Source of the DNA: JBBROS01 sp038229135
Lineage (GTDB): Bacteria > Pseudomonadota > Alphaproteobacteria > Acetobacterales > Acetobacteraceae
Assembly: GCA_038229135.1 (NCBI GenBank)
Contig: JBBROS010000007.1
Coordinates: forward strand, 1 to 64,000
Reading direction: 5' to 3'
Length of the DNA: 64,000 bases
Under the pieces are notes generated by a model. It did no database searches and was not told the DNA's origin. It saw nothing but the letters and a program-made list of their open reading frames with translations. Made by a program: the position numbers and the translations under genes. Below are positions 17,505 through 25,804 of the stretch, piece after piece (within the stretch, counting starts at the first letter, position 1; every line of letters begins with the position of its first letter).

Positions 17505-19310
17505 ATGCCCGACCACAGCCCCCAAGGCACGCCCGGACCCGGCCGCACGCTCCGCAGCCGCCGTTGGTTCGACAACCCGGCCAACCCCGGCATGACGGCG
17601 CTCTACCTCGAGCGCTACATGAACTTCGGCCTCACGCGCGGCGAGCTCCAGTCCGGCCGCCCCATCATCGGCATCGCGCAGACGGGCTCGGACCTTTCCC
17701 CCTGCAACCGCCACCTCGTCGGCCTCGCGGACCGGGTGCGGGACGGCATTCGAGACATGGGCGGCATCCCGCTCGAGTTCCCCATCCACCCTATCCAGGA
17801 GAGCGGCAAGCGCCCCACGGCGGCGCTCGACCGCAACCTCGCCTATCTCAGCCTGGTCGAGGTCCTCCACGGCTACCCCATCGACGGCGTGGTGCTGACG
17901 GCCGGGTGCGACAAGACGGTGCCGGCCGTGCTCATGGGCGCCGCCACGGTCAACATCCCCGCCATCTTGCTCTCCGGCGGCCCCATGCTCGATGGCTGGT
18001 ATAACGGCCGCCTCGCCGGATCCGGCACCATCGTGTGGGAGGGGCGGAAGCTGCTCGCCGAGGAGAAGATCAACTACGACGAGTTCATCGACATGGTCGC
18101 CGCCTCCGCCGCCTCGGCCGGGCACTGCAACACCATGGGCACGGCACTGAGCATGAACAGCCTGGCCGAAGCCCTCGGCATGTCGCTCCCCGGTTGCGCC
18201 GCCATCCCCGGACCGCACAAGGAGCGCGGCTGGATGAGCTACCACACCGGCCGCCGCATCGTGGAGATGGTCCACGAGGACCTGAAGCCCTCGCAGATCA
18301 TGACCAAGCAGGCCTTCGAGAACGCCGTGGTCGCCGCCGCCGCGCTGGGGGCCAGCAGCAACTGCCCCATCAGCATGATCGCCATCGCCCGCCACATGGG
18401 CGTGGACCACACGCTCGAGGACTGGCAGCGCCTGGGCGCCGACATCCCGCTGCTGGCGGACGTGCAGCCCGCAGGGCGCTTCCTCGGCGAGGGCTTCTTC
18501 CGCGGCGGCGGCGTGCCGGCCGTCCTGCGGGAGCTGCTGGACGCGGGCAAGCTGCACGAGGGCGCCCTCACCTGCACCGGCCGCACCTTGGGCGAGAACC
18601 TCGCGAAGAAACCCGCCGTGGACCGCGAGGTCATCCGCGCCTACGGCAGCCCCATGAAGGAGAGCGCCGGGTTCGCCGTCCTGTCCGGCAATTTCTTCGA
18701 CGGCGCCGTGATGAAGATGAGCGTCGTGGACCCCGAGTTCCGCGCCCGCTTCCTGTCCGACCCGGCGCACCCCAACGTGTTCCAGGGCCGCGCCATCGTC
18801 TTCGAAGGCCCCGAGGACTACCACGACCGCATCGACGACCCGGCGCTGAACATCGACGAGCATTGCGTCCTCGTCATCCGAAACGCCGGCCCCGTGGGCT
18901 ACCCGGGCGGCGCCGAGGTGGTGAACATGCAGCCCCCCGCCGCCCTCCTGAAGGCCGGCGTGCACGCGCTGCCCACGCTCGGCGACGGCCGCCAATCCGG
19001 CACCTCCGGCAGCCCCTCCATCCTGAACGTGAGCCCGGAGGCGGCGGTCGGCGGCGGCCTGGCCCTGCTGCACACCAACGACGTGCTGCGGATCGACCTG
19101 AACAGCCGCAAGGTGGACGTGCTCATCCCCGAGGCCGAGCTCGCCACCCGCCGCGCCGCCTGGGTGCCCCCCAAGCTCGAGCACCAGACGCCCTGGGAAG
19201 AAATCTACCGCTCCATGGTCGGCCAACACTCGTCGGGCGCCTGCCTCGAGCCCGCGACCCTCTACCTCGACATCGTGGCGACCCGCGGCGAATCCCGGGA
19301 CAGCCACTGA
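17505..19310 (+). CDS. IlvD/Edd family sugar-acid dehydratase
   Basis: 601 residues from ATG 17505 (an in-frame ATG at 17472 would add 11). Three cysteines of the Fe-S cluster site are visible: QTGSDLSPCNRH (Cys67), TAGCDKTVPA (Cys135) and SAGHCNTMGTA (Cys208). It is longer and more divergent than IlvD itself and matches the pentonate/hexonate dehydratase branch (arabonate, xylonate or fuconate type). The reaction would remove water from an aldonate to give a 2-keto-3-deoxy acid. The next two genes encode an SDR and an FAH-family hydrolase, the remaining two steps of a diketo-hydrolase pathway. The stop overlaps the SDR start by one base. Confidence 0.9.
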   Translation: MPDHSPQGTPGPGRTLRSRRWFDNPANPGMTALYLERYMNFGLTRGELQSGRPIIGIAQTGSDLSPCNRHLVGLADRVRDGIRDMGGIPLEFPIHPIQESGKRPTAALDRNLAYLSLVEVLHGYPIDGVVLTAGCDKTVPAVLMGAATVNIPAILLSGGPMLDGWYNGRLAGSGTIVWEGRKLLAEEKINYDEFIDMVAASAASAGHCNTMGTALSMNSLAEALGMSLPGCAAIPGPHKERGWMSYHTGRRIVEMVHEDLKPSQIMTKQAFENAVVAAAALGASSNCPISMIAIARHMGVDHTLEDWQRLGADIPLLADVQPAGRFLGEGFFRGGGVPAVLRELLDAGKLHEGALTCTGRTLGENLAKKPAVDREVIRAYGSPMKESAGFAVLSGNFFDGAVMKMSVVDPEFRARFLSDPAHPNVFQGRAIVFEGPEDYHDRIDDPALNIDEHCVLVIRNAGPVGYPGGAEVVNMQPPAALLKAGVHALPTLGDGRQSGTSGSPSILNVSPEAAVGGGLALLHTNDVLRIDLNSRKVDVLIPEAELATRRAAWVPPKLEHQTPWEEIYRSMVGQHSSGACLEPATLYLDIVATRGESRDSH

Positions 19311-20056
19311 TGGCTGGACGTTTGGCGGGCCGCACCGCCTTCATCACTGCCGCAGCGCAAGGCATCGGGCGCGCCACCGCCCTCGCCTACGTGGCCGAGG
19401 GCGCCCGCGTGATCGCGACCGACCTGAACGAGGCCAAGCTGGCCGAGCTGGGGGCCGGGATCACCACGCACCGCATGGATGCCACGGACGCCGCCGACAT
19501 CGCCCGCGTGCTGGGGGCGGCCGGCCCCATCGACATCCTGTTCAACTGCGCCGGCTACGTGCACCAGGGCACGGTGCTGGACAGCACGGACGACGAGTGG
19601 GACTTCGCCTGGGCGCTGAACGTCCGCAGCATGGTCCGCTGCATCCAGGCGGCCCTGCCGGGAATGATCGAGCGCGGCCGCGGCTCCATCATCAACATGT
19701 CGAGCGGCGCCAGCTCCATCAAGGGCGCGCCGGGCCGCTGCGTGTACGGCACCACGAAGGCCGCCGTCATCGGCCTCACGAAGTCCGTCGCGGCCGACAC
19801 CGTCAAGCACGGCGTCCGCTGCAACGCCATCTGCCCCGGCACCGTGCAGACCCCGAGCCTCGACGACCGCATCGCCGCCAACGCCGCCCAGGCCGGCAGC
19901 GTGGAGGCCGCCCGCGCCGCCTTCATCGCCCGCCAGGCCATGGGCCGCCTCGGCACCCCGGAAGAAATCGCCGCCTGCGCCGTCTATCTCGGCAGCGACG
20001 AAACCCAGTTCATCACCGGCCAGACCATCGTCATCGACGGCGGCTGGACCCTTTAA
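19310..20056 (+). CDS. SDR oxidoreductase, 2-keto-3-deoxy-sugar-acid dehydrogenase-like
   Basis: 248 residues from ATG 19310. The cofactor motif is TAAAQGIGRA, the variant found in 2-keto-3-deoxy-L-fuconate dehydrogenase and DHRS6 rather than the commoner TGxxxGIG. Catalytic residues are Ser in MSSGASS and YGTTK (Tyr146, Lys150). It ends TGQTIVIDGGW as a standard 'classical' SDR. In context it would oxidise the 4-hydroxyl of the 2-keto-3-deoxy acid made by the dehydratase, giving a 2,4-diketo acid. The gene is translationally coupled to the dehydratase; palindromic repeats separate it from the hydrolase gene. Confidence 0.9.
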   Translation: MAGRLAGRTAFITAAAQGIGRATALAYVAEGARVIATDLNEAKLAELGAGITTHRMDATDAADIARVLGAAGPIDILFNCAGYVHQGTVLDSTDDEWDFAWALNVRSMVRCIQAALPGMIERGRGSIINMSSGASSIKGAPGRCVYGTTKAAVIGLTKSVAADTVKHGVRCNAICPGTVQTPSLDDRIAANAAQAGSVEAARAAFIARQAMGRLGTPEEIAACAVYLGSDETQFITGQTIVIDGGWTL

Positions 20057-20057
20057 C

Positions 20058-20138
20058 CCCCCTCCCCCGGCCCTTTCCGCCAAGGGAGGGGGCAGGCCTG
20101 CTCCCTCTCCCCTCGCGGGAGAGGGCTGGGGAGAGGGG
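20058..20138. repeat. Two palindromic repeats (copy B) between SDR and FAH genes
   Basis: The first palindrome pairs CCCCCTCCC (20058-20066) with GGGAGGGGG (20084-20092) around a 17-base loop. The second pairs CCCTCTCCC (20103-20111) with GGGAGAGGG (20117-20125) and is followed by CTGGGGAGAGGGG, as in the copy at 7967-8003. Both lie in a 116-base gap inside an operon, so they may form mRNA hairpins that alter stability or expression of the downstream gene. Confidence 0.8.
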
Positions 20139-20172
20139 AGCAGCACGCATCAACCCTAGGAGCCCACACACA

Positions 20173-21012
20173 ATGAAACTCCTCCGCATCGGCGAGCCCG
20201 GCCACGAGAAGCCCGCCATGATGGCGCCCGACGGCTCCCTCCGGGACCTCTCCGCCCACGTGAAGGACTTCACTGGCGATGCCCTCTCCGCCCAGGGCCT
20301 CGCCCACCTGGCCGCGCTCGACCCTTCGAGCCTGCCCGCCATGGCCCCCGGCCGCATCGGCGCCCCGGTCCCGCGCCCGCTCAACTTCGTCTGCATCGGC
20401 CTCAACTATGCAGACCACGCAGCCGAGACCGGCAACCCGATCCCCAAGGAGCCCATCGTGTTCCTGAAGTCGCTCAGCGCCTTCCAGGGCCCGAACGACG
20501 ACGTGCAACTGCCCCGCGGCTCCAAGAAGACCGACTGGGAGTGCGAGCTCGGCATCGTCATCGGCACCAAGGCCTCCTACGTGCCCGAGAACGACGCCAT
20601 GGCCTACGTCGCCGGCTTCTGCGTCATCAACGACGTGAGTGAGCGCGAATACCAGATCGAGCGCGGCGGCACCTGGGACAAGGGCAAGGGCTGCGACACG
20701 TTCGGCCCGGTCGGCCCCTGGCTCGTGACCCCCGACGAGGTCGGCGACCCCGGCCAGCTCCACATGTGGTGCGACATCGACGGCGAGCGCATGCAGGACG
20801 GCAGCACCCGCACCATGATCTTCGACACCAGAAAGATCGTGAGCTACGTCAGCCACTTCATCACGCTCCAGCCGGGTGACCTCATCGCCACCGGCACACC
20901 CCCCGGCGTCGGCATGGGCAAGAAGCCGCCCCGCTTCCTGAAAGGCGGCGAGACGATGACCCTCGGCATCGAGCGCCTCGGCGAGCAGCGCCAGCGCGTG
21001 GTCGCGGCATGA
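20173..21012 (+). CDS. FAH family hydrolase, probable 2,4-diketo-3-deoxy-sugar-acid hydrolase
   Basis: 279 residues from ATG 20173. It has the fumarylacetoacetate-hydrolase fold with metal-binding acidic residues in SKKTDWECELGIVIG and the conserved FCVINDVSEREYQIERGG and GDLIATGTPPGVGMG. The N-terminal MKLLRIGEPGHEKPAMM is typical of the ureidoglycolate-lyase-like / diketo-3-deoxy-L-fuconate hydrolase group. Following a dehydratase and an SDR, the predicted reaction is cleavage of a 2,4-diketo acid to pyruvate plus a hydroxy acid (lactate or glycolate, depending on chain length). The stop overlaps the SIMPL gene (ATGA). Confidence 0.9.
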   Translation: MKLLRIGEPGHEKPAMMAPDGSLRDLSAHVKDFTGDALSAQGLAHLAALDPSSLPAMAPGRIGAPVPRPLNFVCIGLNYADHAAETGNPIPKEPIVFLKSLSAFQGPNDDVQLPRGSKKTDWECELGIVIGTKASYVPENDAMAYVAGFCVINDVSEREYQIERGGTWDKGKGCDTFGPVGPWLVTPDEVGDPGQLHMWCDIDGERMQDGSTRTMIFDTRKIVSYVSHFITLQPGDLIATGTPPGVGMGKKPPRFLKGGETMTLGIERLGEQRQRVVAA

Positions 21013-21689
21013 TCCGGGCGGCCGCCCTCGCGCTCGCGCTGGCGGCCGCCCCCGCGTCGGCGCAGGAGCCGCCGACCGTCACCACGCACGGCCTGGCCCG
21101 GGACAGGTTGCCCAATACGGTGGCCGACGCATCGATCGCCATCGAGGCGCGCGGCCGGACCGGCGCGGAGGTCCAGGCCGCGCTGGCCGCCGGCTCCGGC
21201 CCGCTGCTGGCCTGGCTCGGCACCACCGGGGCCGAGCGCATCCGAAGCCAGGGCCCCACCCTCCGCGCCGAGTTGGACCCAACACGCACCGGCGCCGCCC
21301 GAGTGGTGGGATACACGGGGCGCCTCGGCGTCACGTTCACGCTCGAGGCGGCCAAGCTCGGCCCGGTGCTGACCGAAGCGCTCAACCGTGGCGCCAACAC
21401 GATCGAGGGCGCGGCCCTTCGCCCCCGCGAGGCCGAGCTGGACGGCGCACGCAACCGCCTGGCCGCCGCCGCGACCGTGATCGCGCTCGACCAGGCCCGC
21501 GCTGTGGCCGAGGCCGCCGGGCTGCGCGCCGGCCCCGTCCGGGCCCTCGTCGTGGACCCGTCACAGCCGGTTTTCCGCCCCATGATGGCCCGCGCGAACA
21601 CGGCCGCAGCCGCCCCGATCGAGACCGAGGCGGGCGACACGGAAGTCACGGCGACCGTCACCGCGACCGTGGCGCTCGTTCAACCCTGA
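21009..21689 (+). CDS. SIMPL domain (DUF541) periplasmic protein
   Basis: 226 residues from ATG 21009, in an ATGA overlap with the FAH gene. A signal peptide (MIRAAALALALAAAPASAQE) is followed by a SIMPL/DUF541 domain: VTTHGLARDRLPNTVADASI, then GRTGAEVQAAL and the closing TVTATVALV. Proteins of this family are periplasmic or outer-membrane-associated with no firm function. Coupling to the sugar-acid genes may be incidental. Its 3' end overlaps the convergent gluQRS gene by 32 bases. Confidence 0.85.
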   Translation: MIRAAALALALAAAPASAQEPPTVTTHGLARDRLPNTVADASIAIEARGRTGAEVQAALAAGSGPLLAWLGTTGAERIRSQGPTLRAELDPTRTGAARVVGYTGRLGVTFTLEAAKLGPVLTEALNRGANTIEGAALRPREAELDGARNRLAAAATVIALDQARAVAEAAGLRAGPVRALVVDPSQPVFRPMMARANTAAAAPIETEAGDTEVTATVTATVALVQP

Positions 21690-22497
21690 GCCAAACCTCA
21701 TCCACGCCCAGCCCGGCTGCCCGCAGCGCCGCGATGGTCGGCGCTGCGTCCCGCTTGGCCAGGCGCCGCCCGGAGGCGTCCAGCAGCAACGGGTGATGCG
21801 CGTAGCCCGGCTCCGCCCAGCCCAGCAGCGCCTGCAGCAGCCGGTGTACGTCGGACGCCGCGCGGAGGTCGTCGCTGCGGGTCACCAAGGTCACCCCCTG
21901 CAACGCGTCGTCATGCGTCGCGCAAAGATGGTAGCTGGCCGGCACGTCCTTTCGGGCCAGCACCAGGTCCCCGAACGCCGCCGGGTCGCACGCGATGCGC
22001 CCGTCGCCAGCCTCATGCCGCGTGAGCCGGCCCACGCGGCGCACGGCCTCCGCCATGTCCAGCCGCCGCGCATAGGGCAGCCCGGCCGCCAGCCGCGCCG
22101 CCCGCTCCGCGCCGGGCAGCGCGCGGCAGGTGCCCGGGTACACCGACCCTTCCGGCCCGTGCGGCGCATGCCCGGCCGCCACGATGTCGGCCCGCGTGCA
22201 GAAGCACGGGTAGAGCAGCCCCATGCCCTCGAGCAGCCCCAGCGCAGCCGCATACTCCACCAGGTGCTCGGACTGCCGCCGCACGTGTCCATCGAATGCC
22301 AGCCCCAGCCACGCCAGGTCGGCCTCCAGCGCCGCGGCAAACTCTGGGCGGCAGCGCACGAGGTCGATATCCTCGATCCGCAGCAGGCAGCGCACCCCCC
22401 GCTCCCGCGCGAACCGGGCCGAGAAGGCGTGGCCCACGTGCAGCCGCCCGGTGGGGCTCGGCGCGAACCGCGTCACCACGGGACCGAAGCCGGCCAC
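21658..22497 (-). CDS. gluQRS: Glutamyl-Q tRNA(Asp) synthetase
   Basis: 279 residues from GTG 22497. It is a truncated glutamyl-tRNA synthetase with the first motif as RFAPSPTGRLHVGH and a zinc site CFCTRADI plus YPGTCR. The KMSKS region is GRRLAKRDAA, and no anticodon-binding domain follows. Such proteins attach glutamate to the queuosine base of tRNA(Asp). The length (about 280-300) fits GluQRS rather than GltX. The gene is monocistronic here and converges on the SIMPL gene. Confidence 0.93.
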   Translation of the reverse strand: MAGFGPVVTRFAPSPTGRLHVGHAFSARFARERGVRCLLRIEDIDLVRCRPEFAAALEADLAWLGLAFDGHVRRQSEHLVEYAAALGLLEGMGLLYPCFCTRADIVAAGHAPHGPEGSVYPGTCRALPGAERAARLAAGLPYARRLDMAEAVRRVGRLTRHEAGDGRIACDPAAFGDLVLARKDVPASYHLCATHDDALQGVTLVTRSDDLRAASDVHRLLQALLGWAEPGYAHHPLLLDASGRRLAKRDAAPTIAALRAAGLGVDEVWLRVERAPRSR

Positions 22498-22500
22498 CGC

Positions 22501-22700
22501 CTAGGCCGGCCTGCGGTGGACCGCCTTGGACAGGACGGTCCGCAATCGCGCAGTCTGTGGCTCGAACACGAGGCCGAACACCACGGCTGCGGCGAGCGCG
22601 GGCAGAACGGCCAGCCAGGGCGCATGGGTCAGCAGCAAGGCATGATGAACAGGTAAAGGCTGAAGCTCGGCTTTGCCGCATGCCTGGCCAGCTCCGTGGG
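22501..22700 (-). pseudogene. Decayed C-terminal fragment of a possible acyltransferase-3 (OafA-like) gene
   Basis: Read on the minus strand, one frame gives AKPSFSLYLF and the next gives HHALLLTHAPWLAVLPALAA with VVFGLVFEPQTARLR, ending at TAG 22501-22503. Joined by a one-base shift near 22641-22652, they resemble the last membrane helices of acyltransferase family 3 proteins. No upstream part of such a protein is visible, so this would be a broken remnant. The alternative is a small unknown membrane protein of up to 103 residues. I see nothing else in 22701-22918. Confidence 0.35.
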
Positions 22701-22918
22701 CCACGCCGGAAAGACCGTTACTGGCCGCGAGAGCCCGGAGGAGATCGAGCGCGACCGAGGCGGTGGGCATGATCGCAGGTGCGGACCGGGGCATCGGCCG
22801 CGGCTGTGGCATACGTCGGCTCCTTGCAGGCCTGCTTGCATCCTGCGCGAAACCCGCCCAAGCCCACTGCGTCTGTCAGGGGGCCACACTCTCCGACGGT
22901 TGCCAAGGGATACGACAG

Positions 22919-23599
22919 ATGGATGACAGCGGGCCGGTCCGCCACGTGCGTTGGGATGCCATGGCCGGGCCGCCGCGCATGCTCGTCGTGCTCTGCCACG
23001 GCTACAGCGCAAACGCCCTCGAGATGGCGGCGTTCGTGGAACCCTGGCGCGCCGCCCTGCCCCATGCCGCCTTCATGGCGCCGGACGGGCCGCAGCCCTT
23101 CGAGTTCGGCGGACCTGAAGGCGCTCCGGGACGGCAGTGGTTCAGCCTGCACGACCGCACGCCAACCGTGCTCGAGGCCGGCGCCGCCGCTGCCGCCCCG
23201 GCGCTCAACGCTGCCATCGACGGCGAATGCGCGCGGCTCGGCCTCGACCGCGGTGCCGTGGCACTCGCCGGGTTCAGCCAGGGCGCCATGATGGTGCTCC
23301 ACACCGGCCTGCGGCGCATCCCGGCCCCGCTCGGCATCCTGGCCTACTCCGGCGCGCTCCTCGCCACCGCCGCGCTCGAGCACGCCATCGCCGCCCACCC
23401 GCCCGTGCTGCTCGTTCATGGCGAGCTCGACCAGGTCGTGCCCTTCGCCCGTGGCCCGGAGGCGGAGGCGGCGCTGCGCCGACTCGGGGTGCCCGTGCAG
23501 ACGGTGTGGTGCCCGGGCGTGGAACATTGGGTGGACGAAGCCGGGTCGGAGGCCGGCGCCGCCTTCCTCCGACAGCTCGTTCCCTCGGCCCGCGCATGA
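22919..23599 (+). CDS. Phospholipase/carboxylesterase family hydrolase
   Basis: 226 residues from ATG 22919, preceded by AGGGA nine bases upstream. It matches the YpfH-like carboxylesterase group: LVVLCHGYSANALEMAAF at the oxyanion site and LAGFSQGAMMVLH for the nucleophile serine. The acid residue is in LVHGELDQVVPF and the histidine in GVEHWVDEAG. No signal peptide is seen, so it is cytoplasmic. The substrate is probably a small ester and cannot be inferred further. Confidence 0.9.
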   Translation: MDDSGPVRHVRWDAMAGPPRMLVVLCHGYSANALEMAAFVEPWRAALPHAAFMAPDGPQPFEFGGPEGAPGRQWFSLHDRTPTVLEAGAAAAAPALNAAIDGECARLGLDRGAVALAGFSQGAMMVLHTGLRRIPAPLGILAYSGALLATAALEHAIAAHPPVLLVHGELDQVVPFARGPEAEAALRRLGVPVQTVWCPGVEHWVDEAGSEAGAAFLRQLVPSARA

Positions 23600-23696
23600 C
23601 GGTCGCATGACACGGGCACGCCCCGTCGAGTCGGCGACTTGCCGCGCTTCGGCCCCGGTGCGATAAGGGCTGGAGCTTCGGCGGTGCCTCCCTTCC

Positions 23697-23717
23697 GGCT
23701 TGTTTGGCGCACAAGCC
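23697..23717. promoter_or_regulatory. Hairpin upstream of the HNH gene
   Basis: GGCTTGT (23697-23703) and ACAAGCC (23711-23717) form a 7-bp perfect stem around a 7-base loop, 35 bases before the chosen HNH start. It may be part of the leader or an upstream terminator without a T tract. Function is not established. Confidence 0.35.
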
Positions 23718-23751
23718 CCAAGGACTCGCCTCCGATACCAAGGAGCGCGCT

Positions 23752-24312
23752 TTGCCCGACGGCGGACTGCACTACCCCGCGCTGGTTTTGAATGCCGACT
23801 TCCGGCCGCTGTCGTATTTCCCGCTCAGCGTGTGGTCGTGGCAGGACGCGGTGAAGGCTGTCTTCCTCGATCGCGTGAGCGTGCTCAGCGAGTATGAGGA
23901 CCGGGTGCACTCGCCCAGCATGTCCATGCGCCTGCCGAGCGTCATCGCACTCAAGGACTACATCCCCGCCGCCCGCCGCCCGGCCTTCACGCGGTTCAAC
24001 GTGTTCCTGCGCGATGCCTTCAGCTGCCAATACTGCAGCGAGCGCTTCCCCACGCCGGACCTGACGTTCGACCACGTCATCCCCCGCAGCCGTGGCGGCC
24101 GGACCACTTGGGAAAATGTCGTGACGGCCTGTGGCGGCTGCAACCTGCGCAAGGGCAGCAAGCTCCCGCGCGAATGTCACATGCACCCCCGGCAGGAACC
24201 GCTGCAGCCCACCACATGGGAGCTGCAGGAGAACGGCCGCGCCTTTCCGCCCAACTACCTGCACACGAGCTGGCGCGACTACCTCTACTGGGATAGCGAG
24301 CTCGACAGCTGA
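23752..24312 (+). CDS. HNH endonuclease family protein
   Basis: 186 residues from TTG 23752, chosen because AAGGAG lies six bases upstream at 23740-23745; another TTG at 23704 lacks such a site. The N-terminal part, YPALVLNADFRPLSYFPLSV, is highly typical of a widespread alphaproteobacterial HNH family. The nuclease core has CQYCSERFPTPDLTFDHVIP, then SRGGRTTWENVVTACGGCN, giving the two zinc CxxC pairs and the catalytic DH. The family is chromosomal and conserved but uncharacterised; it is not an intron or phage homing gene by context. Confidence 0.93.
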   Translation: MPDGGLHYPALVLNADFRPLSYFPLSVWSWQDAVKAVFLDRVSVLSEYEDRVHSPSMSMRLPSVIALKDYIPAARRPAFTRFNVFLRDAFSCQYCSERFPTPDLTFDHVIPRSRGGRTTWENVVTACGGCNLRKGSKLPRECHMHPRQEPLQPTTWELQENGRAFPPNYLHTSWRDYLYWDSELDS

Positions 24313-24360
24313 ACCTGACGGGCCCACTCACCTTGGGTCATTGTGCTGCGTGGGCACCCA

Positions 24361-25272
24361 TCATGCGACCGCGACCGCCGGGACGGTAAGCTCCGCCAAC
24401 ATGGCTGGCGCGTGCCGTATCGCGAGCGAATAATGCCCCTCGCCCTGCACAACGTGCCACCGCACGCCAGGGATCGCGCGATACGGCGCCAATGCTTCGA
24501 GCGGGACGAGCGAGTCTTCGGCGCCCGCCCATAGCGCCGTGGGCACCCGGATGCCGGCGAGCGCAAACCCCCAATCGCGCGCATAGATCTGCGCATCGGA
24601 CACCGCCCCCTCCACGCTGCGGCCCAGCCCCTCGCGCCATACCCGCCCCAGCCCGGCCAGCGTCGCCCGGTCCAACACGGCGCGGTCCGCATCCGGCAGG
24701 TTCTTGCCCACCACCGTACGCGGCGTGATCATGCGCCGCTGCAGCAACGGCCGCGCCAAGGACAGCACGCGGTGCGCCACCCGAGGATGGCGCCCAAGCC
24801 GGAACAGGTGCCCGACCCCATGGTCCTGCACCACGAGCGCCTGGGCCGGCGGCACCGGACTGATCAGCGCGAGGCCGATGACCCGCTCCGGCATGGCATG
24901 TGCGACGGCCGCCGCGAACGGCGCGCCGCCCGAGAGCCCGACCACATGGAACCGCCTCAGCCCGAGCCGATCTGCGACATGCGCCACGTCGTCGGCCCAA
25001 CCCAGCAGCGTTCGTCCCGCCTTGGGCGACGATCGGCCGTAGCCCGGACGATCGAACGAGAGCATCCGCGCCGGCAGGTCCGGGATCAGCCCAGCCTCGA
25101 GCCGGCACGCCGGCCAACCATGGAAGTACAGCACGACCGGGCCCGTCGGCGTGCCATACTCCTCGAGCGCGATCGAACGCCCGTCGGGCAGCCGCACCAT
25201 GATGGACGGTGTAGGCGCAGGTGGCCGCAGGCGAACGCGCCGCCCCCACTGCGCCAGCTTGGCCCGGACCAC
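24361..25272 (-). CDS. Alpha/beta fold hydrolase
   Basis: Up to 303 residues from GTG 25272; ATG 25200 (MVRLPDGRSIALEEYG) would remove 24 residues and is a reasonable alternative. The oxyanion region is VVLYFHGWPACRLEA, the nucleophile elbow VVGLSGGAPF, the acid in LWAGAEDSLVP and the histidine in GEGHYSLAI. It lies 27 bases after rpmB on the same strand and probably shares its transcript. The substrate is unknown. Confidence 0.85.
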   Translation of the reverse strand: MVRAKLAQWGRRVRLRPPAPTPSIMVRLPDGRSIALEEYGTPTGPVVLYFHGWPACRLEAGLIPDLPARMLSFDRPGYGRSSPKAGRTLLGWADDVAHVADRLGLRRFHVVGLSGGAPFAAAVAHAMPERVIGLALISPVPPAQALVVQDHGVGHLFRLGRHPRVAHRVLSLARPLLQRRMITPRTVVGKNLPDADRAVLDRATLAGLGRVWREGLGRSVEGAVSDAQIYARDWGFALAGIRVPTALWAGAEDSLVPLEALAPYRAIPGVRWHVVQGEGHYSLAIRHAPAMLAELTVPAVAVA

Positions 25273-25299
25273 CCCCCCGGCGCCCGGTGCCGAACCGGG

Positions 25300-25611
25300 C
25301 TAGGCGGCGGGCGCCACCGCCGCAGCCCGCTTCTCCGCCGAGCGCACGATCCGGCGCTTCAGCACCTGCGCGGGCGCCGGCAGGTCACGGTTTGGCGTAC
25401 TCAGCAGGAACGAGTCCAGGCCGCCATTGTGCTCGATCGTGCGCATCGCGTGCGTCGTGAGCCGCAGCCGCACCGGGATGCCCAGGATATCCGACACCAA
25501 CGAGGCCTGCTGCAGGTTCGGCAGGAAGCGGCGGCGGGACTTGTTGTTGGCGTGGCTGACGTTGTTGCCAGACTGGACGCCCTTGCCGGTGAACTGGCAG
25601 CGACGGGACAT
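25300..25611 (-). CDS. rpmB: 50S ribosomal protein L28
   Basis: 103 residues from ATG 25611. The start MSRRCQFTGKGVQSGNNVSH with ANNKSRRRFLPNLQ is diagnostic for L28, and the alphaproteobacterial C-terminal extension (ending KRAAAVAPAA) is present. An AGGA motif sits seven bases before the start. It is divergent from the MFS gene at 25805, across a 193-bp gap that should hold both promoters. Confidence 0.97.
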   Translation of the reverse strand: MSRRCQFTGKGVQSGNNVSHANNKSRRRFLPNLQQASLVSDILGIPVRLRLTTHAMRTIEHNGGLDSFLLSTPNRDLPAPAQVLKRRIVRSAEKRAAAVAPAA

Positions 25612-25804
25612 GAGGTGATCCTGATCAATGGTGAGCGCGAGGCGCAAGCCTCGTTGGCAGGGCGCGTGTTTCGCCCCAGGAGACCGCCCTGTCAAGCGTG
25701 CGAGCGTTCGGGGACCTGGTTGACCCATGCCGCCGCACGCCTTCTTGAGCAGCCGTGCAACCGGCCCGCTTGCCTCAGGTCCGCCTCCGGAGCAGTCTGC
25801 AACG

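Noticed and set aside
17487..19307. Minus-strand frame of about 606 codons opposite the IlvD/Edd gene.
   Set aside because: Rich in Gly/Val/His repeats typical of reversed GC-rich codons; the plus strand encodes an intact dehydratase.
20058..20138. CRISPR-like or direct repeat array.
   Set aside because: The repeats are palindromes without regular spacers and recur as single dispersed copies elsewhere.
23752..24312. HNH protein as homing or phage nuclease.
   Set aside because: The sequence type is a conserved chromosomal family and no intron, intein or phage genes are near it.
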